A stretch of DNA of 64,000 bases from Rhynchopus sp. YZ270_cl-10 (GCA_964035575.1 OZ037904.1:682001-746000), one strand, 5' to 3'; numbered from the stretch's first letter, positions 10,801 to 22,614 are shown. Notes: generated by a model not told the origin, from the letters alone. Translations and numbers: made by a program.

Positions 10801-13800
10801 GCTCATCACATCGAGCACACACTCCTGGCTTGGTGTCGTCACATTCATAAAATAAAAGTACTGCTTCATACGCGACGGCACCGCCTTATACCCCATCAAC
10901 GTCGTTGCCGCACCGATCACATGAGTGCACGACACAAACAACTTCTCCGCATTCTCCAACCGCACCCTGCTATAAAACGACCCTTCGTGTACAAACTGCC
11001 TTATCAACTCCAACGCTGGCTGGTCCCCATACACATCCTCCTGCGGCACATTGCAATCATCCAAGAAGATGTACAATGTATTGCCCGGTGGAGGCCCCCA
11101 GTTGGACCCAGAGATCTTCTCCACATAGGATTCAAACGAGGTCTGCAAAGCCTGGGGTGTGGAGGCATGCGTGAGGGAGACGTACTTTGCGATGGTCGCC
11201 TCGGATTTATCGGCACGTGGTCTGTGCAGCATGTTGTTGACTAACGACGTCTTTCCGATACCATATTCGCCTAATACCATTGCATTGCGAAGATGAGACG
11301 CAAAGTGAACCTGCGGGCATGTTGCTGCATGCAAAAGGTATTGGTAACACAGTGTATGCGGGGTTGGGACAAATGCACGGTGGATTGGAATGGAGACATC
11401 AACAGAAGCGTGGAGATCCTCATCACGGACACTCCAAGGTTCCCATTGCCCTGTAGCGGTGTCTACATAATGGTCAAAGAAGGCCCCTTCAGGTGCGATC
11501 CCGGAGGCACGCAAGAGTGGTTCAATCTTCTCCCGATCTGCGCCAAGCAGCCCACCCACACCCCACCCGATAGCAAACAAAGACAGCTTCGCGAGAGGGG
11601 TCTGTGCAGTCACCACCCTCCCCTGTGCTTCAGAGAACAACCCTTCATTGAGCTTCAATATGTTCAACACAATGCCTTGGTCAGAGAAGGGGACTACCAG
11701 CATGCACTCCGTCTGCACAAGAGTCAACAACCCTGGAAGAATCGAAGTAAATAAATCCAAAATGGTTTGAGCATGTGAACGCACAACCTGACGATGTCTT
11801 AACAGCCATGAATCAAGCAGTGCGTTCCACGGTAGGCAACGTGCCCCAACATAAACCATCCCTAGGCGTGATACTGTGGAGGGTGATGCATTCTTAACGT
11901 CCTCCACTTCAAAAAGAAGACTCAGGTTTTGTTTGAGCGGCAGCCGTTCGTTGTTGGGAATGGTCAGCAGCTTTGTGTCATCGAGGACTGTGTTTAACGA
12001 CTCCACCCACAAAGGGTCGATCGGTCCGTCCATCACAATCCACGACAGCACCTCTGATCTGCGTGTCGCGCGCCTCCAAAGCGCAGTAAAAATACCATCC
12101 GACCAGTCACCGGTTTGTGGGTCATGCTGTCCATAAAGGTCCATTACGGTTATGGTTTTTGGGTTGATCCGAGAGACCCGGATTTGGGTTTCTTGTATTG
12201 TGGAGATTGCTTGGGAGAGGACGTGAAGGATAGAGGTCTTGCCACCTGCAGAGGGTCCAACGATACAAACACCATGCCGTGAATTGAGCTGTTCCGATGC
12301 CTGCAGAATCTTCGCCATCCACTCCGAGGACTGCGTAAAGTCGTTGTTATGGATCTCCTTTGCAATGATCTGATGGAACTTCTCCTTCCTCCAGGTCTTC
12401 GTCTCTGCGCCGGGGAAGACATCCGCGAGGAGGTCGCAGAAGAGGAGCGTATCTTCGTCAACCAACTTTGCGAGATTCACCTCACGCAACGCTGTTACAA
12501 GGATATTGCGTTCACAGAAGGCATCTGCTGCGGCAGGTTGCCCAGCACTGTGTATATCAGTATGAGAGGTGGCCCCACGTTGCATCCCTTTTTGGTTACG
12601 CGGAACCGGGCTTTCCCGCAACAGCAGGCCGCATCGACGCAGAACCGACATAACATTCCGCAGGCCAAAATCATAATGGGTGTGCCGCCCAAGCTGTTCT
12701 TCACACAATGTGTACAGTGCAGAGAATTTGCGTGCAAGGCTAACTGCTTCAAGAAACCCGGCTGCCGCAAGCTTAACCCGAATAATCGCATGCCGATCAG
12801 GAGACGCTACTGCAATGTTTCTGAACAATGCGCTCATATTTTCGGGAAGCTTAACGCGGCCTTGGAGAGCGGTTTTCTCGGGGCTGGTTGTGATGAAGAC
12901 GGTGGAAAAGGGGGACAATGCAATGGTGGAGTCGTCTGTGAAGAGAATCTCTGCCTGGCGGTTGCGTTTCCCATGAAGTACCGTGGCGATCTGTGCTGCG
13001 ACGACGGAGAGCACGTTGATCATGACAGAGTCGATTTCGTGGAAGACACACCAACACCCCGAGGTGGCGGTGCCCTTTATCATATTGGCAATGGTGTGGA
13101 TGGACATTAGCTCAGAGCAGTTTGTGATGACCACGTACCGACCAAAGGACTTCCCCATTCCCTTTATGGTCTCCGTCTTCCCTGTTCCTGCAGGGCCTAA
13201 TGGGGCTGCACCGTACCCCATCCCCACAGCTTGCGCGCTGGATATGTAAATGCGGTCTGTCAAATCAGTGATAACCAATCGATCAACGGAGCCTACATAT
13301 TCAAAGCCGTACTCAAAATCAACGTCCGTGATGCTTGCAAGGCAGGTATCGCGGTCCAGCTTCCAATACGTTCTGGTCTGTTTTAGCCATTCAAAGTCTG
13401 CAGTGGAGCGGACCTTTTTAAAGCTCTTCTGCAATGTCAGAATCAAATCAAATTGATGCGCCTGGAGAATCACCATCGCCTCAAGCCCAATTCGCTGCCT
13501 GCTGGTAAGAGAGGGGTCGCGAACAGTCAGGAGCAACGCTTCATACAGATATTTGTGTTTACGCACTTTATTAGCTACATGGCTTTTTTCCGATTTTTGA
13601 ATGCTAAGAACCAATTCACAATCTGCAGTCCATGTAAGCTGGAGGCCAAGGATTGTGAGTTGTGAAGGAAATGATTCAAAAAAGGTGCGAACCGGTGCAG
13701 TTTGCGCAGAAGAAGCTGCACCTCCTGACGCTGCATTTGATGCGGTTAATGTGTCAAACACAGACACCGCTCCGTTCATTGCGCGGAGCTTCTCCTTCAA

Positions 13801-16800
13801 TGTCTTTGCAATACGGTCGAGAAGCGTTCTGCTCCAATCCACTACGTCACAATCTGTCGAGATCGACGACTCCAACAACATCTCTTCACCCTCCGCAGAC
13901 ACAAACCCTTTCACCTGCCGGGTGTCATCAAACATCAACCCTACTACGTTATTTGTTATACTCGCCAAATGATGCTGTATCATTACTGGGTTGCACGCCT
14001 GTCCTAGAATCTCCAACAACTGTGCATTAGAAACGAAGTAAAATCGGGGTTGAACACTACGCTTGCTCGCTAGATATCCAGAAAGACTCTTTTGACACAT
14101 ATCAAGATAAAGGCGGAGATGCGGAAGAAGGTTGGAGAGCATATCGGAATGAACACAGAGTTTTAGTGCATTTGGTGTGTCTGCTGCGGACTTCATGATT
14201 TTGGTCCATTGACGGTCGATGTTGGAAAAGCGTTTTACTTCGGAGGGCATTTCCTTTCCGATGTCTCCTGACCCAGAGAAGACTGCCTCCATATAAATCC
14301 AGAGATGCTGTACTTCAAGCCATTCGCCGATGCGTTCTTGGGTGGTGGTGAGCTTACTGATCCAGAGCATTATGTCCTTTTTGAATGGTTCGTTAAATCG
14401 TGATGACAATAATGTTGTCAAAACCGTCTGCGCCTCTTCAACACACGAAATCAATTCTGTAGTCGCGTCCGGCTGCAACATAAGCAACCCACGCTGTTTG
14501 AAATTCTGCAAAGTAACTTCCTTCGCAGACCAATGTTCCTTGATTTTGCCAAGCTTCACCTCAATATCATGCTCCTTCAGTGCCGCAGTGGTGATCTCCT
14601 CGACCTCTGACTTGAAATTAATGAGTTTCGCTTCAAGAACGTTTTTGAGGCGGAATTCTGGTAGTCGTGGGTTAAGATTTGCTCCGGTCGCTTCAGACAG
14701 TTTCTCCCAATGTCTCTCAACAACACAACGGGAGGTGAGAAGTTCAAGAATTGGGACTGTATCGAGGAGGTCATCAATTATTGCGCGGAGTTCCTTATAG
14801 CCGTACCAATCGCGGACAGCTCCAGGCATTTTTTTGACGCGTTCATGGTAGGCTTTGATAGTGGTCCGCAGCTTCTCGACGTCAGCTTCGATCCAGGGCA
14901 TTTCTTCAAAGAGGGTCTTCTTTGCTAGAACCTCGGTGTATAGGTCGTACAGACGTGCCAGGAGTTTGAGTTCCTTCTCAATAAGCTCAACTTCTTTGTA
15001 GCGGGTAGGTGGGAGGCCAAAGAGGCGCTCCCCCATGGCGTATTCTTGCAGCTTGCGTTTACATTCGACGAATTGCTTTTCAAAGACCTTGAGGCGTTCG
15101 ACTGCGAGACGGGGTTCGATGTTTTCTGCCATAGGTCCGTTCTTTTCATAGTCAGCCTTAAAAGTGAGGACCTGGTTTTGGAAGGAGACAACGTCGTGTA
15201 GGAGAACCGATTTAAAGCGAGGACCGACGTCTTGTAATTGGTCCATGATTTTGCGGCTTTGCGACGCAAGATCGTTCCATTGAAAGCCAATTCTGTCCAC
15301 ATGGTCTTGCTCCTCTTTGGTAACGTTTACGCCGTATTTGTAGAGTACTTCATATGCGGAGACTATGGGTGAGAGACGCATTTCGATCTCGCTTTCGTCG
15401 GACCGCATTTTGGCGATGATGCACATAATACCGTTTACGTCTGAAAGGTCGTGGACCTTGCGGTTGAGCTTTGCTTCGATGTCCTCCATGTTGTGGATGA
15501 GGCAGTCCAGCTCTTCTTTTACCTTTGCGTTTAAGGAGACACCGTAGGCCTTCTTCCATTCAGAGGCTTCGGAGGAGAGGAAGTGTTTGATGCGTGCCAG
15601 GTCGATGCGGAGGCATCCGATGGAGTGGTTGTTTGGCATGAGGGCAATCTCGCGTTCCAAGGTGTGGAAGGTGCGGATGTGGTCCTCGTAGTCCTCGAAC
15701 ATATGCTCCTGGGCGTTGAAGGTTTCCAGCTCGTTTGCTCGGTTGCCGCGTAATAAAGTGTCATAGCAAGCGAACTGCTGGAGGAAAGAAGCAAGTTGGC
15801 CCTGGAGAGAGGAGACCGCGCCAGTGAGCTGGAGGAATACTTTGGTCATCTTCCTGTTCTTGCCGATGCGGAGGAAGAGGGACTTCAGTTTTGATTTGGG
15901 TGGCAGGTCGTGTGTGTCTGAGTCGGAGCCGGAGTCTTGCTCGCAGAGGCGTGTCTCCAGGTGTGCGTTGCGTACGAGAGCTTCGGTGCGGAGGACAGCG
16001 GATTGGTACTCAACAATGTCGTAGGTGTGCGGTGCGCGGCCGTCCTGCTTCCATCGGTAGACGCCGCGGGCAGCGTCGAGCATGGAGCGTGCCATCTTGT
16101 TGACGCCTTTCTGCAGCTCCTCGAGGCTCGGGGAGAAGTCGACTGCACGGAGCTTGACAACCAACTCCGCATGGAACATAGTCGGCACCGGGTGGAGGAA
16201 CGCAGACGGCCCTGTGTTGCCCCTCGAGCAGGGCCCTGTGATGCGGGTCTTCAGGTAGAGCACGGACTGCTGCATTGCGAAGAGGATGGCCTGGAAGACC
16301 TCGTGTTCGAAGGTGGAGTGCAGCTCCACCTGCGCCTCCTGCACCCGTGCAAGCTCTGCCTGGGTGTACTTCTGGGTCGTGATCTGCACGATCTCGCGGG
16401 TCGCAGTTGCCACCTCACAGTTCAAGACGGAGATCCTGTGGGACACATGCTTCGCATGCCTGCGTTGTAGGGAAATCAACTCTGCGATGGTCGTTGCAGG
16501 CACGGCTTGGGTATTCGGCAGTGTCAGGTCGTCTGCCAAACATATGAATGAAAGCCGTTTTATCGCATTGCAGCTTGCTTCCACACGGTGTTTCAACACA
16601 CCGTTGACTCGTTGGACCAGCTTTTCGACCTCAGTCAGCATGGCGGCTGCCTCCTGCATGTACACCTTGATGTTGAGGGAGGTCCAGGTGAGTTGTACGA
16701 GACCAGGGTTGATGGCAATGTTGAGTCTGTTGACGTGCGGGATCATGATCCCGGAGTGAAGCTTTGTGATGCTCTCGATGAGCGCGTAGTAGCGGTCCAC

Positions 16801-19194
16801 GAGGAAGTGCAGCTCTTCCGAGTAGCTCAGGAGGGCGTCCTTCTGGGAGTGGATGGACTTCGCCTCTGGTGGGATGGGCAGGCCGAGGCGCAGGAGGCAG
16901 TGCACCTCCCTGCACAGCTGGCGGATGGAGATGTCGAAGTTGACGTACACCCTGCCGGAGGACTTATCGCAGACGAGCAACGTCGCCTGCAGACCCTCCT
17001 TCGCGTCGTCCACAAGCCTCGTGGCCCATGCAGTGTACCACCGTGCCTCGTAGGTCACAAACGTCTTGGCCACTTTGTTGTACGTTTTGATGATGCGCTT
17101 CGCGTCGCGTGAGTGCAGCAACTCAGGCGTCTCCTGAAACACCTTCATAGGCCCCTCAATCTTCCGCTGCAGCTGCCGTACCCACGAAATGGCCCCCGCA
17201 ATAGGCGGTGTGTCACGGTGTGCTGGTGGCGCCTCTTTGTTGCGTTCGTACACACCTTTGATGTTCTCGAGGTCGCGTCCGTAAGACATAAAGATAGAGA
17301 CGTGCTTCTCCTCAAGGAGCTGTGTGATGTGCGAGTTGTTCAGAACAGCGCGGAAGCGAGACAGCAGCTGCAACGCCTTCGCAGTGTTGGTGACCGTCAA
17401 AAAGCAGTTGTTCAGGAAGACCACCAGCTCCGTCGACAGCTCCTGCACTTTATACTTATACTCCTGATAGCGGTTGTCAAACTCACGACGACGTGCCTCG
17501 AGATAGTCTCCAGCCTGCTCACGGAGCTGCTGCAGGATGATTTTATACTGCAAACAGAGGGGCTGGACGTGCTCGATGTTGGCCAAACGGAGTTTGTCAA
17601 ACTGCCGGGTAACATGCATGACATCAACAAGCTTGCACAGCCGCGCCGAAAAGAGGTCAAACTTCCCAAAAATCCCTGCCTCCGGAAAGTCAAACTGCGG
17701 CCCCATTGGGTTCGCCGCCAGCTCCCCTTTGGTTTGCCTATAGTGAAATACGTACATTTCTTTGAGCTCGATGCAGGCACGAAGGTCTTCGACGACTACT
17801 TCGGGGATGCCTTCCCAGAGGGAGCTCTTACGTTCGAGATAGCGGCGGCAGCATTTGATGATTTGGTTGGTCGTTTTTATAAACAGCCCGGTCAGACGTT
17901 CTGAGGTGTTGTAAAACTTTGAGATCGAATGAATCATCCTAATAACGTTGATAATAGCAGGCAGGCTCTGTCGGATTTGGTTCATATCCGGCGTCGTCGC
18001 AAACAGAGGCTCTGCAAACCGCTCTAACGTTAGCAAGTACTTAGCATTGTCCTTCGCCTCGTTCGCAGCCTCCGTCACCCGCAACTCCATCTCCCCCCAA
18101 TCCTGTACGACCTGTGCTGCTCTCGTCCCAGCCGCCATTAAAACACCCAAAATAGTTTTATTCGCCTTCAACTGCAAGTTATCGGTAATATGGTTTAACA
18201 ATGTGGTCCGTTTTTTCCAAAATTCGAGCTCAACGTCGGGGCCGTCGTCGTCCCCGAAATTGCTGTGGTCGGTAGCGGAGGCATCGACTAATGGGGCGTC
18301 GAGGGTCCCCTGAGTGAGAACCTTTGAAATGCGTTTCATCCATACGTTGACAGTAGATTCGTAGCATTCGACCACTTCTCGCTTCATTCCTGCCTTTTGA
18401 AAGGATTTTGAGTTGAAGTCAATGCAAAACCGTCGGGTAGGTTTTTGCAGCGAGACTGTCAACTGCAATGAATCAACGGTGCTCGCAATCGCCGCTCGAA
18501 ATTGCTCTACCTTTGCAAGGAAGGATGCCACCTCTGCAACTTTCGTTGCATCTTCGTTCGGAACAAATCGCGTTAAATCACCATAATCGGTCTTCGATTT
18601 GAGCATTGGAATCACAATCCTCTCTAGGGTGCTGGTTAATGAACCGAGCAAATCGAGGGTGGTGAGTTGGTTTCCAAAGGAAGGGGCGGCTTTGCTTTCA
18701 CGGATCATTCCGCATACAACGCGGGCGCTGATGTTCTCTTCGGTGATGGGAGAAGGGTCGGAAGGGTCTCTCAGGAAGTACACACAGTTGTACTGCTCCA
18801 GGGTGTGGAGCTGGTCGGTGGAGACGATGATGCGCTGCTGTGCTGCGGCAGAGGAGGTGGTGGAGTGGGACTCCCTGCTGTCATCATCGTTGAGTTTGCT
18901 CATCACCGATGCGCCCCCAGCTGAGGCTGTTGACATAGATGACTGTGCATTTGACAGTGCGTCGTCATTATCAATCTTCGACTCCTTCTGTACCTCATTC
19001 AAGAGCTGCTTCTCCCTCACAATATACCAGAGTAGCCTCTTACACCCTCCGGCCTTAATAAACTCTGAAATCGCTAAATCGAAAGGTTCAGCTCGGCTGT
19101 CCCCATTCGAAAACGACTCCATATCGATTCCCAATGAATGCCCTACATGAGTCTGGAAATATCGCCGTACCGATGGGAGCGTATCACTTCCCAT
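4869..19194 (-). CDS. Axonemal outer-arm-type dynein heavy chain (DNAH5/DNAH8-like), degenerate AAA1
   Basis: Exon 1 (19194-5083, 4704 codons) is joined through a GTATGTGTC...AAACAG intron (5082-4932) to a last exon at 4931-4869 encoding TDQPPDVWILRGTCIVCFPI. That matches the usual dynein C-terminus (SDQPP..WIKRGVALLC), giving 4724 residues, a normal length. Order: N-terminal tail (DHC_N1-like), linker, AAA1 P-loop GPAGTGKTE (~1998), AAA2 GPSAGGKTS (~2311), AAA3 GEYGIGKTS (~2645), AAA4 GVAGNGRRT (~3003), stalk coiled coils (~3225-3335 and ~3480-3550) around the microtubule-binding domain, AAA5, AAA6 (WLLMHNVHL ~4145) and a C-terminal domain. The run PDRHAIIRVKLAAAGF followed by LARKF and LCEEQLGRHTHYDFGLRN resembles the gamma/DNAH5-8 class. 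Odd: AAA1 Walker B reads CVFHEID rather than CFDEF, and the usual ITMNPGYAGR is ITTSPEKTALQGR. It should power flagellar beating, possibly as a regulatory head. Confidence 0.93.
4995..5025. repeat. TAGTGTAG hairpin module in the dynein intron
   Basis: TAGTGTAGACACCCGAGG...CTCCACTA with a TAGTG/CACTA stem, preceded by TTTGAAAACTTTGATTGTAT. Close copies, including the GAAAACTTGGTTTGTATTAG lead-in, are at 25186-25216 and 29428-29457. This copy lies inside the only intron of the dynein gene. Confidence 0.7.
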
Positions 19195-19252
19195 TGTGCG
19201 GTGTCGGGATTATTCGTGATTATTTGAATAACTAAACGGGATATGAATACGG

Positions 19253-19320
19253 CTGGGGTGGTGTTAGGGGAGGGGTCTGTAGGAGAAGGTAAAGGGAGGG
19301 TTAGAGGAGTGAGTGGTTTT
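19253..19320 (-). promoter_or_regulatory. Putative splice-leader acceptor of the dynein gene
   Basis: On the minus strand a long C/T-rich tract ends in ACCACCCCAG at 19253, leaving a leader of about 58 nt before the dynein ATG at 19194. No upstream coding exon is visible. This could be a trans-splice acceptor or a 5'-UTR intron acceptor; the sequence alone cannot decide. Confidence 0.35.
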
Positions 19321-19544
19321 GAAAAAGAAAGGGTTTTCTGGAAAGATGTCGCACCCTTAGTAAGCACTGTCACAGCATACACCGCAAAAAAGATAAATTT
19401 GTCCTTTCGGTAGATGAACCTAAGCCTTTTTCTGTGTTTAGTCACCTTTTTTGATCACACATCGTCGCACAGCATCAGCTGTGTGAGATAGAATTGAAGA
19501 AGTGCATTATTCGGATGATATCTAATATCCAGCTGGAGTTCGTA

Positions 19545-19645
19545 ACTGGGCCATCTATGATCGTCTTCGAGAGACACGCAACAGGCTGTGAGAGATTACT
19601 GAGAGTTAGTGAAAAAAATCTCTCCCCGTTCATAGATGGCCTAGT
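19545..19645. mobile_element. 101-bp MITE, ACTGGGCCATCTATGA ends
   Basis: Terminal inverted repeats of 16 bp with one mismatch (ACTGGGCCATCTATGA / ACTAGGCCATCTATGA). A diverged copy is at 25254-25367; both share the inner GATCGTCT...GAGA...CGCAACAGG. No coding capacity. Confidence 0.75.
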
Positions 19646-19921
19646 GGCGTAGCATCTCGTGTTTAATCACCTTTGAATCAAAAGGAGGGGGAAAAATGTG
19701 GGGAGAGAGGATGGGTATTCTATTGAAGCAAAAACCTCAAAAAAAAAAAAGAATAATTTAAATCTAAACTTCACTAAATCCAACTTAGTATATTAGTAGT
19801 GACACTCCAACGTACTTCCCCACACCCCCTTTATCGACAATAATCACTAAAAATGTTGCAAAACAAACTCAAAAAAAAACCCCAAAAGGAGAAGACATTC
19901 CTCCCTTTTTTTTCTCATTTC

Positions 19922-21046
19922 TCATTGCTTCAGTTTCCTTCTCCTTCTGAGGGGGGCTTTCTTCTCCATCAGGCTGATCTGCTCCCTTATTGCGATCGCT
20001 GCACCGAAATCATCCTGTTGCACGACCTGCGCGAGACGCTGCCTCAAATCCTCGAGGGTATATGATTGTTCATCTCTGGCACGTTGCACGGCAAGGTTCT
20101 CTTGTTGGCGTGCCCTTTCGGAGAGAGCTACCTCCTTTGCATGGATCAGGAAAGGAATATGTGTCGTATAGAAGACAGATGTTCCGAGCTGTGCTGCAAA
20201 TGCTTGGTATGCTGCTAGCAGAAACGGCTGCGGACCGCGTACACAGACCCGACTGTCTGCTGGCAACACCGTGAAGGTACAGCTCTTCCTCTTCCCTAAG
20301 TTCGCAACCACCTCACTCCGCAAGGCATGTCGCAACACATACGCACGCACCCCTCCCACATCGCCGTACAACACCCCTTCATTGCAGACCTCCCCACCAT
20401 CACTATAATACCAACACCCTGTTGCTTCGTCTTTATGGCGGGTCCAGAGGACAACCGGTTTGTCGGGTTGTTTGAAGCGATGTATCGTGCGGTGCCGTGG
20501 AGTTCTTGTTGGAGGCGCTCTTGCGCAGAGGAAATGAACGGAGACAACCCTTCGGGTGCAGTGTTCGAGGATTTTGAGGAGGTCGTTGTGGGTTTCAACG
20601 GGGTCCTGGTCGACGAAGAGGACGGTGTCGCCGACTTCGACGGAGGGGTGGGAGGAGCGCATGACGCGTTTGTTTTGCACCGCAATGCCTTGGAGGGAGC
20701 GGTTCACAACGCGGACCCGCGCGCTGGTGGTGCGGGAGATGACGTCGCGTATGGCACGTTCTGACCACAGCCTGCGTCGCTCCTTAGCGGGTGCCTGCTT
20801 CCGTTCTGGGAGGAGGCATCGTACGCAGCATGTGTATCGTCTCTGTAAAACCATGTGTCGTGTTCCCCACCGTCGTCGCTTTGCCGCCCCGCCCTGAACA
20901 CAGAATGTACGTCCCGTCGCAGTTTTGCATCGTCTGCACCGTGTGCGGTTCTCCTCATTCAGCGTCACCAAGCTTTCGCATCCCGATCGCATCACTGCAA
21001 GCCGTTCTCGCGCAAAGGCTTTGTTATGAAGCACCTCTGCAATCAT
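19922..21046 (-). CDS. Uncharacterised protein with PDZ-like domain and C-terminal UVR-type motif
   Basis: Single-exon 374-residue ORF with an ATG start. Not recognised as a named family. The N-terminal ~90 residues are basic and hold paired cysteines (RCRRCKTATGRTFC and YTCCVRC), possibly a metal-binding knuckle. Residues ~105-175 look PDZ-like (SLQGIAVQNKRV, VEVGDTVLFVDQDPVETHND). The C-terminus (LEDLRQRLAQVVQQDDFGAA then IAIREQISLME) fits the UVR helical-hairpin motif known from UvrB/UvrC and Clp-associated proteins, where it mediates protein-protein contact. A T-rich tract plus AAG lies about 10 nt upstream of the start on the minus strand. Scaffold or adaptor role is inference. Confidence 0.72.
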   Translation of the reverse strand: MIAEVLHNKAFARERLAVMRSGCESLVTLNEENRTRCRRCKTATGRTFCVQGGAAKRRRWGTRHMVLQRRYTCCVRCLLPERKQAPAKERRRLWSERAIRDVISRTTSARVRVVNRSLQGIAVQNKRVMRSSHPSVEVGDTVLFVDQDPVETHNDLLKILEHCTRRVVSVHFLCARAPPTRTPRHRTIHRFKQPDKPVVLWTRHKDEATGCWYYSDGGEVCNEGVLYGDVGGVRAYVLRHALRSEVVANLGKRKSCTFTVLPADSRVCVRGPQPFLLAAYQAFAAQLGTSVFYTTHIPFLIHAKEVALSERARQQENLAVQRARDEQSYTLEDLRQRLAQVVQQDDFGAAIAIREQISLMEKKAPLRRRRKLKQ

Positions 21047-21365
21047 TGTTCAATATCTTCAAACAAAAAACCCCACAAAAAAGAGAAAAACGATAAAAAA
21101 TGCTTGATTGAGTGCGAAGCGCGACTCTCTTCTCTTTTCCCCCCCTGGTGTATCAACAAGATCTGCTAGAAAAGAGGGGTGGGGAGAGGGGCGGAGGGTG
21201 TGAGAGAGTTGATGAGGATAAGAAAGGCGGTCAAGGCACTGAATCGATATTGTATTTCTTTAGAGAATATTTGGCCCGAAATGGGGGGGGGAATAAAACA
21301 GGGTTGTGAAAAAGGGGGGGGGGGGGGGTAAGGTAAGATTGGAGGCAGAGAAAAGAAATAAATAA

Positions 21366-21485
21366 AGAAAGAGGTGGAAAGTGCACACACCTCACCGTAC
21401 ATCGGGGTGGACAGCAGGGCAACTGGTTCTCCAGTGGGGTTGTTGAACCCCCGTAGAGAGGCGCTTCATCCAGCACAATGGTCAA
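21366..21485. repeat. Long GTGC-type hairpin module
   Basis: Starts GTGGAAAGTGCACACACCTC, then ACCGTACATCGGGG, a GCAGGG segment, CTGGTTCTCCAGTGGGG and TTGAACCCCCGTAGAGAG. Aligns module by module with 22428-22535. On the minus strand the GGGGGTTCAACAACCCC part resembles a tRNA B-box/T-arm, but no full tRNA can be folded. Confidence 0.65.
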
Positions 21486-21504
21486 GTAAAAGACGTACCG
21501 TAAT

Positions 21505-21582
21505 TGGTGTGGCCCGTTTTGCGGTTTGGGATGTCCGAAGAATGGCCCAAAAGTGGTTTAAATCGATGGGCGGGCCACACCA
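21505..21582 (+). mobile_element. 78-bp MITE, copy 2 (TGGTGTGGCCCG ends)
   Basis: Same 78-bp element as 329-406 in opposite orientation, with perfect 12-bp inverted ends. The copies differ at only a few positions. Flanks GTAAT / GTATT are a weak match for a 5-bp duplication. Confidence 0.75.
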
Positions 21583-21814
21583 GTATTCGTAAAAAAAAAA
21601 ATATCGACTGTAATGTTCGACCTCTTCAGAAAAAAAATTTCTTCTGGAAGTTCGACCTTTTTTTTACGGAACATTTTTTACGATAACGCTAGTTTTATTT
21701 GTGGTTTCACTATTGGCTTACGAAACCAGAAGTAAAACCAGTCATTTACTTCACCGTCGTGTTGGGTATACAAAAGGGGAGAGGGGGAAAAAACTAAGGT
21801 TTAAAATATGAATC

Positions 21815-21850
21815 AAGCCCTAAGCCTCTTGTGTGCGCGGAGTCACCTGA
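21815..21850. repeat. Hairpin module, CCTAAGCCTCTTGTG type
   Basis: AAGCCCTAAGCCTCTTGTGT followed by GCGCGGAGTCACC. The right half of the stem is diverged. Confidence 0.45.
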
Positions 21851-21897
21851 GGGAATAAAAAAACGTGACCTTTTCGGAGAGTTTTAACAGCAGTTCT

Positions 21898-21972
21898 TTT
21901 GATAAATTGTTTGAAGTAGTGTAGTTTCCTCGGGTTGTGTTGCCAAACAGTTGTGCAAATCTCCACTTTATT
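21898..21972. repeat. 75-bp dispersed repeat (copy 1)
   Basis: Runs from TTTTGATAAATTGTTTGAAG through CCTCGGGTTGTGTTGCC to CAGTTGTGCAAATCTCCACT. Other copies: 22770-22857 (same strand), 52432-52500 and 53552-53625 (opposite strand). Confidence 0.8.
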
Positions 21973-22427
21973 TGGGTCATCCCCTGGGAGTGCGGAACAA
22001 TAACTAAAGTTATTTGAAAAAGCAGTGTGCGCGGGTAGTTCCTAAGCGATGAACATTTCCCATAATTGTGTGTGGGGTGCGGTGTGGGGGTTGTGTATTA
22101 CGAGGATTGCCCATCATAGTACAGTCACCGTGGGAGGGGGTGGGATCTAGGTTGTAAAATTCGAATAATTCATACAATTAATTATACGAATAATACGGTA
22201 TTCGGTCGGGGCCGAGCACGTATAATACAACCTAGGTGGGGGGGGTGTGCCAGCTCTCTAAAGAACGTTGGTAACGCTATATGTTCACGATTTTCGCAAA
22301 AGAGGGGGGGAAAAAGAGGAACGTTTTGAAATATGGAAAAAAAAACCCCCACAGACTCACACACATCTAAATAGAGACAGTCTCAACCCTAACCAGGGAT
22401 TGTGGGATGCTTTACAGAAGGGGGAAA

Positions 22428-22535
22428 AAAAAGAGAGAAGTTGAAAAGTGCAAAACGTCCCACCGTACACCGGCGGATGCAGGCACTGGTTCTCCGCGGG
22501 TTATCGAACCCCCAGAGAGTACTTCATTGGGGAAA
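22428..22535. repeat. Long GTGC-type hairpin module
   Basis: AGAGAAGTTGAAAAGTGCAA, then CCGTACACCGGCGGATGCAGGCAC, CTGGTTCTCCGCGGGTTATCGAACCCCC in successive blocks. The GGGTT/AACCC stem is perfect. Same order of blocks as 21366-21485; the inner GCAGGCACTG...CTCCGCGGGTTATCG is shared with the insertion at 40149-40215. Confidence 0.7.
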
Positions 22536-22576
22536 AAAAATAGTTCGGCAGCATTCTCTTAAAAGAGAAGGATTTG

Positions 22577-22614
22577 GTAAGATGACCCTAAGACTAGTGT
22601 ACTTAGTGACCTTC
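22577..22614. repeat. Hairpin module, CTAAG/CTTAG type
   Basis: GGTAAGATGACCCTAAG, loop ACTAGTGTA, then CTTAGTGACCTTCC. The stem is extended by GGT.A..GACC/ GTGACCTTCC complementarity. Confidence 0.6.

Larger units (their letters stand above)
19195..19921. other. Spacer upstream of the dynein gene
   Basis: No coding exon recognised. Holds a MITE (19545-19645), a CTAAG-type hairpin module at about 19412-19448 and a partial one at 19651-19675 (ATCTCGTGTTTAATCACCTT). The proximal part is pyrimidine-rich on the minus strand, with an AG about 58 nt upstream of the dynein ATG. Confidence 0.6.

Noticed and set aside
5208-18924. Dozens of plus-strand ORFs of 60-260 codons across the dynein gene
   Set aside because: All are shadows of the continuous dynein reading frame on the minus strand.
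21366-22535. tRNA genes suggested by GGTTCGATAACC-like boxes in the GTGC-type modules
   Set aside because: No acceptor, D or anticodon arms fold around the box, and the block order is that of the dispersed modules.
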